From assembly GCA_034926635.1 (NCBI GenBank), contig JAYFQX010000013.1, forward strand, positions 35,251 through 99,250: a stretch of 64,000 nt of DNA, given 5' to 3'. Below, in pieces: positions 33,001-40,701 of this stretch (positions are counted from its first letter, which is position 1; each line of letters begins with the position of its first letter). A model generated the notes under the pieces. It was not told where the DNA came from, ran no database searches, and saw only the letters and a program-made list of their open reading frames with translations. Made by a program: the position numbers and the translations under genes. Origin of the DNA: Christensenella sp034926635. Lineage in GTDB: Bacteria > Bacillota > Clostridia > Christensenellales > Christensenellaceae.

Positions 33001-34714
33001 CAAATCTTTTTTGCTTACACAACGCCTCAAACCGATCTGCAGGAAGCGGTTTTGAAAAATAATAGCCTTGCATATACCGGCAACCCACGCTTTTTAAATA
33101 ATCTGCCTGTTCTTTGGTTTCCACCCCTTCGGCAATCACCGGGATATCTATCCCATGCGCCAAACGTATAATCGAAGTTAAAATATTGCCACTCTTCTCT
33201 TCATTCTCCGTTGCGCTCAAAAAACGCATATCTATTTTCAGGGCATCCACAGGTGTATCTTTCAGCATATTCAGGGAAGAATATCCGCTTCCAAAATCAT
33301 CCATTTCTACAAAAAATCCGGCAGCTTTCAGTTGTCTCACCATTGAAATCAATTGGTCAGCATCATCAATATAAGCGCTCTCTGTAATTTCCAATCTTAA
33401 AGAAGATGTCGATAAACGATATTTATCTATTATTCTTTTTATTCGAGTATTCAAAGTTTCATCAAAAATATCGGCTCTTGAAATATTAACAGATAACGAA
33501 ATCGGCAAAGGCTTATCGCTTTTGTCTAACCATTCCCGCATAAAAGAACAACTTTTTTCCAAAACATATTCATCGAGTTTTGTAATAAAACCATTTTTTT
33601 CAAATAATGGAATAAAATCAGCAGGTTGAATCAATCCCCGGGTTGGGTGTCTCCACCGCACCAAAGCCTCTGCCCCGACCAATACATTTTTATCATAATT
33701 CACCTGCGGCTGAAACCATACTTCGAACTCCCCTTTTTTAAGAGCCTCATCCATTTCTTCTGTAAGGATTTGTTCATCCCGCATATGTTGTCTGAGGGTA
33801 TCATCATATACTGCTACTTTTTTTCGATAGTTATTTTTAACAGTATTTAATGCCATAAGCGCACGATCGCACATTAACGCTATGTCTATGCTTGAATCAT
33901 TTATTTCATAAATACCGATGCTTGCAGTCAGATGGAACGTTGTATTATAGTTAGCCAGCCACCGTGTAAAATATGCTGTCCAATTTCTTTTATAAAAACT
34001 CTCTTTTGGCAAAACTGCGACAAAATGATCGCCTTCCAATCTTCCAAATACTTTATCTTCTGATTCACCCGAGCTTAGATATTTCCCGATTGCAGTAAGC
34101 AGCTTATCGCCCGCCTGCATCCCAAATATATCATTAAACACTTTAAAGCGATCAATGTTGGCACGCACTTGAACATATTCTATGTCAGGATGCGCATCAA
34201 GGCAACTACGTGTATGCTTATAAAAACCACTTTTATTGTAGAGCCCTGTCAAAACATCATGTTCTTGTTCCCAAAGCATTTTATTTTGCAGCTCTTTGCG
34301 CTTTATCTCCTCTGCCTTTTTGCGACGATAGCTATCCTCTATTACATTACTTATTTGTCTCAGTATCAATTCGGGAATATAAGGGCGACTAATAATAACG
34401 CAAGCTCCAACCTGCAGCGCTTTTAGTTCGGACTCTTTATCGTCTTTATTAATAACCACAGCAACGGGAATATCGCACAATTGTATCTCTTTTTTTATTT
34501 CGCAAAACAAATCAATTCCATTGTCAACCAACATAGAACTATCCACGATAACAACATCAATCGGTGAAACCTCATGCAGCACCTGCAACGCTTCCTCTTG
34601 ATTGATGGTCATTACTATATTGAATTGATCTTCTAATATATTCTTTACTAATGCTTGATCAGAAATTGATGCATTAATGATTAATACTGTTTTTTTATTG
34701 AATACCGCTTCCAT
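30062..34714 (-). CDS. Giant REC-GGDEF-EAL-PAS(n)-GGDEF c-di-GMP signalling protein
   Basis: 1550 residues. A receiver-like domain (about 8-125, VVIVDSSM as phospho-acceptor region) leads a degenerate GGDEF (about 150-310; LEGDHF replaces GGDEF). An EAL domain (about 322-570) follows with apparently intact catalytic motifs: AEALVRW, NISRADIF, EITES, DDFGSGYSSL, KIDMRF, EGVET and QGYYFSKPLP. Several PAS modules (about 600-1235) precede an intact GGDEF (about 1238-1402, RLGGDEF) with an RSTD inhibitory site, and a 150-residue tail of unknown fold. No membrane segment, so cytosolic. The order, with GGDEF-EAL before PAS and a second GGDEF last, is uncommon. Confidence 0.93.
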   Translation of the reverse strand: MEAVFNKKTVLIINASISDQALVKNILEDQFNIVMTINQEEALQVLHEVSPIDVVIVDSSMLVDNGIDLFCEIKKEIQLCDIPVAVVINKDDKESELKALQVGACVIISRPYIPELILRQISNVIEDSYRRKKAEEIKRKELQNKMLWEQEHDVLTGLYNKSGFYKHTRSCLDAHPDIEYVQVRANIDRFKVFNDIFGMQAGDKLLTAIGKYLSSGESEDKVFGRLEGDHFVAVLPKESFYKRNWTAYFTRWLANYNTTFHLTASIGIYEINDSSIDIALMCDRALMALNTVKNNYRKKVAVYDDTLRQHMRDEQILTEEMDEALKKGEFEVWFQPQVNYDKNVLVGAEALVRWRHPTRGLIQPADFIPLFEKNGFITKLDEYVLEKSCSFMREWLDKSDKPLPISLSVNISRADIFDETLNTRIKRIIDKYRLSTSSLRLEITESAYIDDADQLISMVRQLKAAGFFVEMDDFGSGYSSLNMLKDTPVDALKIDMRFLSATENEEKSGNILTSIIRLAHGIDIPVIAEGVETKEQADYLKSVGCRYMQGYYFSKPLPADRFEALCKQKRFDFRQMNHFSALSAGTTDFLDATSQNTLLFNSFLGGAGIIEYNGKSVTALRLNDKWYEVLGVNKNSGYLRKFSLQRILPEFRQTCIDMLNEAIKTGKEANAQTCSYPIGEGGEPIWLYNRVRCLAKKEGFYIFYVGIENIVEQKKLALQLEKQRDHMQELYSSLPYGIVHYQMKDDQRKLVRYNDAAWKIFGYNDAEQYEQKIKTDYSSLFHPDDFNKIQKIIWSVEKTGETTELTHRIICLDGSLRWVHVHIQPIESDAVNSLIQFVFMDVTSQMEARTTFVEQEQDFSAIVSMVPGGIFKYAAGENDYFTYVSDTMLNMLGYTLDEFKKKFHNSFQKMVYWEDRENVLTKINKDISKTGSTDTCEYRIETKSGKLKWVYDAGHLITDEAGKQWFIVVIVDIDERKWLEQQLSQDKQEIERILQNIPGGVAEFYINNNQEAVRTYLSEGARRILGYPSNESIPSEILPAIERVHPKDQALLQKKISEAILKKEQFDLDMRVVTGDGAIRWVNLIANPIMRENKLYYYGLYSDITERRELLDELYTSRESYRILIESSERMIVRYSLADHTAYIPTKMQKKFGLPEALQYDYEVGLKKDIVAQKSKEEFRSMCEAILTDKVCKRGWDFLCRTISGKMVWLRVYYKVIKNEGNISKFVIFYMDDITDSKQKENNLVCQAEHDGMTGLYTRIVAENRIRIALEDQKSTGIMLILDVDDFKNINDIYGHAEGDRTLKLISSELKRQFRSTDVIGRLGGDEFIIYLPNVTDENMVSNKIETLLDHLATTSITNKDHHFHCSIGGTIAKPGDNFDTLYHCADIALYHVKRHGKNDYIFYNPKMEQDNYKHCVREISVLKKEKSYEDTIIQKLTKAMNSCFEMVCLLHLEDRTCEFYHNRGESQKEVSWRGMFDSLLQKSNDFQQVSEKNVTEYSSALITKLTKRLNENNGRFYCRRVLENEEKEISFRWCDSLHQEILITVGQLS

Positions 34715-35230
34715 GACCTGCCCCCTGTAAAAACAACTTTTTCAGCGATGTCGCATAGCGTTAACCCTGAAATCTTATGATTATCATTATTTTGTATTCT
34801 CCGCACAAAATATAACTATCTTTCGCCGTTAACGCGCACATATAGCGATATTTCAACATATAGGAATATATGAAAATGTATCATAATCCCCCCAAAAAAA
34901 CAATAAAAATAACAAAACTTTATATTAGCAAAATTAGTTTTTTTTATTGAAATATTCTTTTTGATTTTAAAATTACAGCGTTCTTTTATCCTGTTTCTGC
35001 CCAGGGCTTTTCCTATTTTTTTATTAGCTGTCGTAAAGCGAAAAATATACCTCCATAATCAACTCGGGTTTCTTACAGATTCTCATATACATCATAACTT
35101 TCTTCAATATTTTATATGGTATTGTCAATCTTTTCTGTAACGGATTAAAAAAATTGATCCAAACAACCCACAGGATAAAACAACAAAATTTGCCAACGTG
35201 ATAAATCATCATTTTGAACAAATGCAACAC
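34715..35230. other. AT-rich gene-free stretch upstream of the giant signalling gene
   Basis: About 515 bp without a supported gene; it must contain that gene's promoter. A 99-codon frame overlapping the right part (35323-35024) runs through a terminator and the tRNA-tailed element and is not credible. Confidence 0.45.
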
Positions 35231-35263
35231 GAAAAATAAAGACCCACTTATATAGCGGGTCTT
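35231..35263 (-). terminator. Terminator behind the tRNA-like element 2
   Basis: AAGACCC pairs with GGGTCTT, followed on the minus strand by TATTTTTC; it begins 2 nt after the CCA of the element. Confidence 0.75.
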
Positions 35264-35265
35264 AG

Positions 35266-35365
35266 TGGTGCGATAGATGGGACTTCCCCTCTGGGGCCGT
35301 CTCCGCTCGCTGCTTCCGCCCATCAGGGCGGCGCTCCCTCCGTTTCAAGTCCCTTCTGTTTCCAC
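35266..35365 (-). other. tRNA-Leu-tailed stem-loop element 2
   Basis: A GC-rich element of about 100 nt. Its minus-strand 3' end matches 19 of the last 20 nt of tRNA-Leu(GAG), CCA included (35266-35285 against 35401-35420). Its opposite end carries an inverted copy of the same T arm (AGAAGGGACTTGAAAC, read on minus near 35357-35342), and GGGACTT/AAGTCCC can form a perfect 7-bp terminal stem. An inner stem GCCGCCC/GGGCGG is visible. No tRNA cloverleaf is present. Same layout as element 1. Confidence 0.65.
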
Positions 35366-35399
35366 AAAAAAAGCCCCATGCTTTGCATGGAACTTTTTT
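35366..35399 (-). terminator. Terminator of tRNA-Leu(GAG)
   Basis: CCATGC-aaa-GCATGG stem extended by flanking A/T pairs, followed by T7 on the minus strand, directly behind the tRNA. Confidence 0.8.
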
Positions 35400-35400
35400 G

Positions 35401-35484
35401 TGGTGCGGTAGATGGGACTTGAACCCATACGTCATGGACACACGCCCCTCAAACGTGCCTGTCTGCCTATTCCAGCACTACCGC
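35401..35484 (-). tRNA. tRNA-Leu (anticodon GAG)
   Basis: 84 nt with encoded CCA. The acceptor GCGGTAG pairs with CTACCGC; the anticodon stem CACGT/GCGTG encloses TTGAGGG, giving GAG; a class-II variable arm is present; the T arm is GGGTTCAAGTCCC. It reads CUC/CUU. Confidence 0.94.
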
Positions 35485-35508
35485 ATAAATAATGAATCAG
35501 CAAGAAAT

Positions 35509-35537
35509 ATTATATTATACCTTGAAAAGTAAGTCAA
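35509..35537 (-). promoter_or_regulatory. Promoter of tRNA-Leu(GAG)
   Basis: TTGACT (35537-35532), 17 bp, TATAAT (35514-35509), 25 bp before the tRNA 5' end. It uses the same -35 hexamer as the other tRNA-Leu. Confidence 0.85.
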
Positions 35538-35547
35538 GCATTCCCGG

Positions 35548-35577
35548 AAAAAAAGGCGGCTTTTCCGCCGCCTTTTC
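35548..35577 (-). terminator. Terminator of the flavin-reductase gene
   Basis: GGCGGC pairs with GCCGCC within AAAAGGCGGC/GCCGCCTTTT, then T7 on the minus strand. Confidence 0.85.
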
Positions 35578-35583
35578 CATTCT

Positions 35584-36090
35584 TTACTCGGCAACTAGAA
35601 TATTTTCAATCTCTGCAATGTAAAGCGTATGATAATCGTGATCTGCATACCACTTTTCATCGATCCAATCCGCAAGAAAACAAGATGGATCCAGCTTCTG
35701 TGCAAATAATTTTTTGCACAGCATTACTGTTTTTGCTTCGCTAAAATATGGTGTTTCTCCTTGATGGGAAATCTGCAGCCCCGCTTTTGCGATCTTATCT
35801 TCCTCTCTGCCGGAAACCGTTCCAAAATAATTCAATTCTTTCCTATAACATCCTGGTAGAAAGGAAAGCGAAAACGTATCCGACCTGTCTACAAATTCTT
35901 TTGTAAACCGGGACTGGCGAATTACAACATATACCACGTTTTTTCCCCACATGACACCAACGCCGCCCCAGGAGGCCGTCATTGCATTCATTTTCTCTTG
36001 TTTTTCAGCCGCCACCAGCATCCATCCGTTTCCAATCATTTCAAACGGATTTCCTTGAAAGTCTTTTACTTCAATTTTCTCCAATTTCAT
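35584..36090 (-). CDS. Flavin reductase-like (FMN-binding split-barrel) protein
   Basis: 168 residues. The start at 36090 was chosen (AAAGGCAGG directly upstream; a TTG six codons earlier overlaps the previous gene). NAMTASWGGVGVMWGKNVVYV and VIRQSRFTKEFVDRSDTFSLSFL are characteristic of the flavin reductase-like split barrel that binds FMN. The substrate is unknown; relatives reduce flavin or carry electrons in anaerobes. Its ATG lies 10 nt after the end of the NAD(P)HX-repair gene, so they are translationally coupled. Confidence 0.87.
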   Translation of the reverse strand: MKLEKIEVKDFQGNPFEMIGNGWMLVAAEKQEKMNAMTASWGGVGVMWGKNVVYVVIRQSRFTKEFVDRSDTFSLSFLPGCYRKELNYFGTVSGREEDKIAKAGLQISHQGETPYFSEAKTVMLCKKLFAQKLDPSCFLADWIDEKWYADHDYHTLYIAEIENILVAE

Positions 36091-36100
36091 TTTCCTGCCT

Positions 36101-38044
36101 TTACCCAATTTTGCGGCGCGTCGGCTTATTATCGCCTTGTCTGCCCAACTCTTCTAAGATTTCACGTTTCATTTCCATTGTCTCCTGGAACCCGGGAGTA
36201 TCCTCTTCCTCTTCTTCCAGATCTTCCTCACTGTCAATATATTCTTGTTCCTCATCAGTATTTTCTTCGACAGCCACCCTTTCATGTTTCATGGTCGGCT
36301 CATCCATATATTTTTCCAAAAACGCAGGTTTCTCATGGGAATCCATTATCTCTTCCCCGGTTTCACCTTCTTCTTCCTCATCTTCAAATGGTTGACGGAG
36401 ATAAAGGTCGTCCACTCCTTCTGAAGCTGCAGGTTCTTCCGTCATTTCTTCCACTTCTTTGTCAAATTCTTCATAATCCTCTTTTTTGGACACAGTATCT
36501 GCCTTCACATAGTCCACCATCAGATTCCCGATAGCCATTCCGACACAATTTACCGTATCCATAGGTGTCATGGAATATTCCCCGATTTCATGTGCAGCAT
36601 ATTCTCCTGCCATACCGGCAACATATACACCCATCAGCGCCGCCTCGTAAGCGTCTTTCCCCTGCGCTGCAAATCCGCTGATCAACCCTGTCAAAACATC
36701 GCCGCTACCGCCTTTTGCCATGCCAGGCGTCCCCACGCATAACAAGGAAACATTTCCAAATGGGTCAGCAATGATCGTTGTTGCACCTTTAAGCACAAGA
36801 ATAACATCATATTCCATTGCAAATTGCACAGCATACTTCATAGGATTACTCAAAACCTGTTCCACTGAAATATCAAGCAGCCGTGCAAACTCTTTGGGAT
36901 GCGGCGTTAAAACAAGCTCGCCTTCTTTATCTTCCAAAACACCTGGGTCCGCAGCAATTACGTTTAGCGCATCGGCATCCAAAACCTTTACCATATCATA
37001 TTGCGTTATTGCTTCTTCAACCACCGCACGAGCACCATCCCCAAGGCCTAACCCCGGACCAATCGCAAGCGCCGTCTTTCCTTTCATCAGCGCCGCAACC
37101 TCTTTTGCGGTCGCGGCGGAAATTGTCCCAGTGGCGTCTGCATCTACCATGTGGCAAGTCGCTTCAGGCACTGTATGCTGCAAAACATCAATCACCTGCG
37201 GTGTAGAAACCGCAGTTACCAATCCTGCTCCGGCACGAGATGCAGCGCGCGCACATAGAACGGCCGCACCGGCCATACCACGGCTTCCCGCCACCAACAG
37301 CAGCCGCCCATAGCTTCCTTTGTTGGAATCCTTTTCCCGGGCACCGATGCACATATCTTCATCATCGCTTTCGTAAACGCCCACATTTGCCTGCAAAGGT
37401 ATATCACAGCCGTCATCCACACCAATTTTTGCGATCTGAAGCTGCCCCGTTTTTTCTCTGCCCGGAAACATAAAATGTCCGATTTTCGGATACTGGAATG
37501 TTACCGTGATATCGGCGTTTATTGCTTCATGCATCACAGCGCCTGTTTGCGCGTTAATTCCGGATGGAATATCAACACTGACCACAAGCGCTTCCTGTGC
37601 ATTGATATGGCGGATCGCCTGCGCATAAAGCCCTTCCACATACCGCGACAATCCCGTTCCAAACAAAGCATCCACATAGACATCAGCTTGCGGAAGATCC
37701 TCGAGCCCTTCTTCGTCCGCAAGCCAGGTCACTCCGTTTTCCTGTGTTTCAAAAAAAGCGTATTGCGTTTGCGTTTCACGCGTCATATGACTGGAATCAC
37801 CAAGTAAAACTACTTGTACGTCATAGCCGTTTGCAAGTAAAATACGAGCTACCGCGAGTCCGTCACCCCCGTTATTCCCCATACCGCAAAAAACCTGTAC
37901 GCTGCACGGCTCCATTTCCCCGGCAATTGCATCAAACACCGCATGCGCGGCATTTTCCATTAAAATAATGGATGGAATCTTTTTGGTCTCTATCATGTAC
38001 TGGTCCACAGCGCCCATTTGCGCAGGTGTCAAAGCTATATGCAT
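36101..38044 (-). CDS. nnrDE: Bifunctional NAD(P)HX epimerase / ADP-dependent dehydratase with acidic tail
   Basis: It repairs damaged NAD(P)H hydrates. The N-terminal YjeF_N epimerase domain (about 1-215) has MENAAHAVFDA and FCGMGNNGGDGLAVARIL. The C-terminal ribokinase-like dehydratase (about 225-500) has AIGPGLGLGDGA, LTPHPKEFARLL and GMAKGGSGDVLTGLI. The usual length is about 500; here a further 135 residues form a highly acidic tail (EDEEEEGETGEE and EEDLEEEEEDTPGF), probably disordered, of unknown role. GAGGAAG lies before the ATG. Cytoplasmic. Confidence 0.93.
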   Translation of the reverse strand: MHIALTPAQMGAVDQYMIETKKIPSIILMENAAHAVFDAIAGEMEPCSVQVFCGMGNNGGDGLAVARILLANGYDVQVVLLGDSSHMTRETQTQYAFFETQENGVTWLADEEGLEDLPQADVYVDALFGTGLSRYVEGLYAQAIRHINAQEALVVSVDIPSGINAQTGAVMHEAINADITVTFQYPKIGHFMFPGREKTGQLQIAKIGVDDGCDIPLQANVGVYESDDEDMCIGAREKDSNKGSYGRLLLVAGSRGMAGAAVLCARAASRAGAGLVTAVSTPQVIDVLQHTVPEATCHMVDADATGTISAATAKEVAALMKGKTALAIGPGLGLGDGARAVVEEAITQYDMVKVLDADALNVIAADPGVLEDKEGELVLTPHPKEFARLLDISVEQVLSNPMKYAVQFAMEYDVILVLKGATTIIADPFGNVSLLCVGTPGMAKGGSGDVLTGLISGFAAQGKDAYEAALMGVYVAGMAGEYAAHEIGEYSMTPMDTVNCVGMAIGNLMVDYVKADTVSKKEDYEEFDKEVEEMTEEPAASEGVDDLYLRQPFEDEEEEGETGEEIMDSHEKPAFLEKYMDEPTMKHERVAVEENTDEEQEYIDSEEDLEEEEEDTPGFQETMEMKREILEELGRQGDNKPTRRKIG

Positions 38045-38111
38045 ATGCTTCCTCTCTTTCCGGAATATACTTTTTTATCCCGCTCTGTTATTTCATCAAT
38101 AAACTGTTTCT

Positions 38112-39032
38112 TTATCCCGTAACCGCTGCCAAAACGGCATTCACCACGGCACGCCGTGTTACTTCGGCAGCACCCGTAATCAAAACATTGAGATCTTCTT
38201 CTTTTTTCCCATAAGACAACGCAAACATGGTGTCGCCGTCTACAGAAGTATGAATCGGCGAGATCGCTCTCGCGAGACCGTCATGGGCAACCTGCGCAAG
38301 CTTTGACGCGCCATCCTTATCGAGTTTGGCGTCCGTGGCGACCACGCCGATCGTTGTATTTCGTCCAAGCATTCCGGACGTATCGACCGGATTCTCTAAT
38401 AAATACCGCGCTGTATCAATATACTTGCCCTCCCGGCGGGCGCCGGCAATGATCTTCCCATCTTCCACGACATCACCAAACGCATTCACCACGACAAGCG
38501 CCCCGATATTTGTACCATTTTTTAGGCAAATCGACGCCGTCCCTACGCCGCCTTTCTGGCAATAGGGCATCCCGAGAACCTTCCCGACCGTCGCGCCCAT
38601 TCCCGCGCCGATGCTTCCCTGTGGCACACCAATCCCTGCGTTAATGCATGCAGCGTACCCCATCCCTGCATTCGGTCGGATATCGCTGCGCCCAAAACCC
38701 AGGTCATAAATCACGGCTGACGGAACAATCGGTACTACTGCGTCTTCTGTCTTTATACCCATGCCCTGCTGCTCACAAAAAATCATCACGCCATCCGCTG
38801 CCGCAAGCCCAAAGGCGCTGCCTCCGGCAAGTAAAATTGCCGAAGCTGTCTGCACCGTTTTTGCCTGGGACATAAAATCCGTTTCTCTTGTACCCGGTGC
38901 GCTTCCGCGTACATCAACGCCGCACACCGCCCCGTTTGGGGCAAGCAACACAGTCACACCCGTCATCCCGACGGTATCCTGCGCATGCCCTACAAGCAAG
39001 CCGTGGATCTCTGTAATACTACCCTCATACAT
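38112..39032 (-). CDS. P1-family peptidase (DmpA/OAT-like, self-cleaving)
   Basis: A 306-residue Ntn-type hydrolase. Glycine-rich motifs GVTVLLAPNGAVCGVDVRG, AILLAGGSAFGLAA and GATVGKVLG are typical of the S58 (DmpA) family. The autoproteolysis site is expected before the nucleophile in RNTTIGVVATDA (about residue 235). Family members cleave N-terminal residues or beta-peptides; the substrate here is unknown. It starts 15 bp after birA (TGAGGAA before the ATG), so it belongs to the recX-birA transcript. Confidence 0.9.
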   Translation of the reverse strand: MYEGSITEIHGLLVGHAQDTVGMTGVTVLLAPNGAVCGVDVRGSAPGTRETDFMSQAKTVQTASAILLAGGSAFGLAAADGVMIFCEQQGMGIKTEDAVVPIVPSAVIYDLGFGRSDIRPNAGMGYAACINAGIGVPQGSIGAGMGATVGKVLGMPYCQKGGVGTASICLKNGTNIGALVVVNAFGDVVEDGKIIAGARREGKYIDTARYLLENPVDTSGMLGRNTTIGVVATDAKLDKDGASKLAQVAHDGLARAISPIHTSVDGDTMFALSYGKKEEDLNVLITGAAEVTRRAVVNAVLAAVTG

Positions 39033-39047
39033 AAATGTGTTTCCTCA

Positions 39048-40016
39048 TCAAACATAACCGTAGCTGCCCCTGATAGAGACTTCTCCCGCATGGAATTCCC
39101 GCAGACCGTTTTCCGTCTGCACCAATACCGCGCCGTCCGCGGAAAACCCTTTGCACACGCCCGGTATCCTCTCCTCGCCACTCAAAACCTGTACCTCTTG
39201 TTCCATTATAACACTCTTCGCACAATATTCGTCAAAAATGGCTTCAATCCCGCCACGAAAATATTTTTTACAATATGCGGTAACTTCCTCAATCATAGCG
39301 GCACAAAGCTTAAACCTGTCAATTTTTTCTCCGGTTATCATGCGGAGAGAAACCGCCCTCTGCGCTACTTCTTCTGCAAAGCTCTCTTGATTGACGTTAA
39401 TCCCGGGTCCGCAGGCGATAAACTCCACACGGTCAATATCCGAAGACATTTCCGTCAGGATCCCGCATAGTTTTTTCCCTTGATATACAATATCATTCGG
39501 CCATTTAATCCCCGCCTGCACCCCGCAAACTTTTTCAATTGCAGAAACGATGCCAAGCGCAGCGGCAAATGTCACGGCAGGCGCTTTTATCGGCGGGATC
39601 TCCGGACGAAACAGGAAAGTCATCTGGATCGCTTCTCCCGGCTTTGATTCCCATTTGCGTCCCAGCCTTCCTTTTCCCTGTGTCTGATGCTCTGTGACAA
39701 AGATACTGCAATCCGGCGCGCCGTCCCTTGCGGCACGCTTTGCTTCATCATTTGTAGACCCAGTCTCCGACAACCATACATAGGAGATCCCCTCCAGACT
39801 TCCATAGATCCCCACATATTCAGGGCGCAGGATATCGGGAAGCAAAATCAATTTATATCCTTTTTTTGTCTGCGCTTCAATGATCGCGCCTTCTTCTTTG
39901 AGCGCCTTCATATGCTTCCATACTGCCGCGCGCGAAATATTCAGCTTTTCGCTGATCTCTTCCCCTGAAATATAGTCCTGTGCCGCGCACAGTGTTTCAA
40001 TAATCTCTTTTCTCAT
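39048..40016 (-). CDS. birA: Biotin-protein ligase / biotin operon repressor (BirA)
   Basis: 322 residues. An N-terminal winged helix (about 1-60, EEISEKLNISRAAVWKHMKAL) suggests it also represses biotin genes. The catalytic domain has SETGSTNDEAKR, the biotinyl-AMP loop GKGRLGRKW and KWPNDIVYQGKKLCGIL, and a C-terminal SH3-like domain follows. It activates biotin to biotinyl-AMP and transfers it to carboxylase carrier lysines. Its start overlaps the recX stop by 4 bp. Confidence 0.95.
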   Translation of the reverse strand: MRKEIIETLCAAQDYISGEEISEKLNISRAAVWKHMKALKEEGAIIEAQTKKGYKLILLPDILRPEYVGIYGSLEGISYVWLSETGSTNDEAKRAARDGAPDCSIFVTEHQTQGKGRLGRKWESKPGEAIQMTFLFRPEIPPIKAPAVTFAAALGIVSAIEKVCGVQAGIKWPNDIVYQGKKLCGILTEMSSDIDRVEFIACGPGINVNQESFAEEVAQRAVSLRMITGEKIDRFKLCAAMIEEVTAYCKKYFRGGIEAIFDEYCAKSVIMEQEVQVLSGEERIPGVCKGFSADGAVLVQTENGLREFHAGEVSIRGSYGYV

Positions 40017-40624
40017 TCCTCTTCCTTTGAAAGCGCGTTTTTAATATCATCATACTCAAACCCCTTGGCCATCAAGGAGCGGATTATTTTTTGTTTTTGT
40101 TTATAGGGTTCATCGTCACGATACCTTCTGCGCAGCATTTCTGCCATTTTCGTTAATTGTTCCTCCGGCGCTGCTACGGTTTGCGTCGCTTCCAGTGCAG
40201 TTTCGCGCAAAACACCTTTTTGCGCTAACTTTTGCAGGATAACACGCTTTCCGTATTTCGGAAGGAGCTCCGCTACATAAGCTGCTGCATATTCCGCGTC
40301 ATTGATATATCCGTATTCTTTTAATTTTTCTATTGCAAGATCTGTCGCGTCTTCTGCTATTTCTTTCAAAGTCAGCTTGACCCGTACTTCTTTTTCCGTC
40401 CTTGGTTTATAAGAAACATATTCCATTGCCGCCTGCACGGCATAACGCTGCGCATCCTGCTTTCGAATTTCCTCAAGCTTTTCTTCGGAAAACACAGCAT
40501 CTTTTTTAATATGGTTTGCAAGCACCGTATCAATATAAACAGCCATCAAAAAGCCGTCTTCCGTATAAAGGTTCACACGTTCTTTGTTGTGCGCACATTG
40601 TTTGATTTCTATAATCTTTATCAT
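40013..40624 (-). CDS. recX: Regulatory protein RecX
   Basis: A 203-residue helical-repeat protein that modulates RecA filaments. Characteristic elements are LNYKPRTEKEVR-like SYKPRTEKEVRVKL, LKEYGYINDAEYAAAYV and the later KGFEYDDIKNAL. It is the first gene of the recX-birA-peptidase transcript and divergent from the 40702 gene across a 77-bp gap. No recA is in the window. Confidence 0.9.
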   Translation of the reverse strand: MIKIIEIKQCAHNKERVNLYTEDGFLMAVYIDTVLANHIKKDAVFSEEKLEEIRKQDAQRYAVQAAMEYVSYKPRTEKEVRVKLTLKEIAEDATDLAIEKLKEYGYINDAEYAAAYVAELLPKYGKRVILQKLAQKGVLRETALEATQTVAAPEEQLTKMAEMLRRRYRDDEPYKQKQKIIRSLMAKGFEYDDIKNALSKEEE

Positions 40625-40701
40625 ATAAATATTATATCGAAAACACCGCTGGTTGGAAACCGATTTGCAATTTTTATTTTTTTTCTGTAAAATAAATTAT
40701 T

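Noticed and set aside
35024..35323. 99-codon minus-strand frame beginning inside the tRNA-tailed element 2
   Set aside because: It starts inside the stem-loop element, crosses its terminator and an AT-rich spacer, lacks a ribosome site and resembles no protein.
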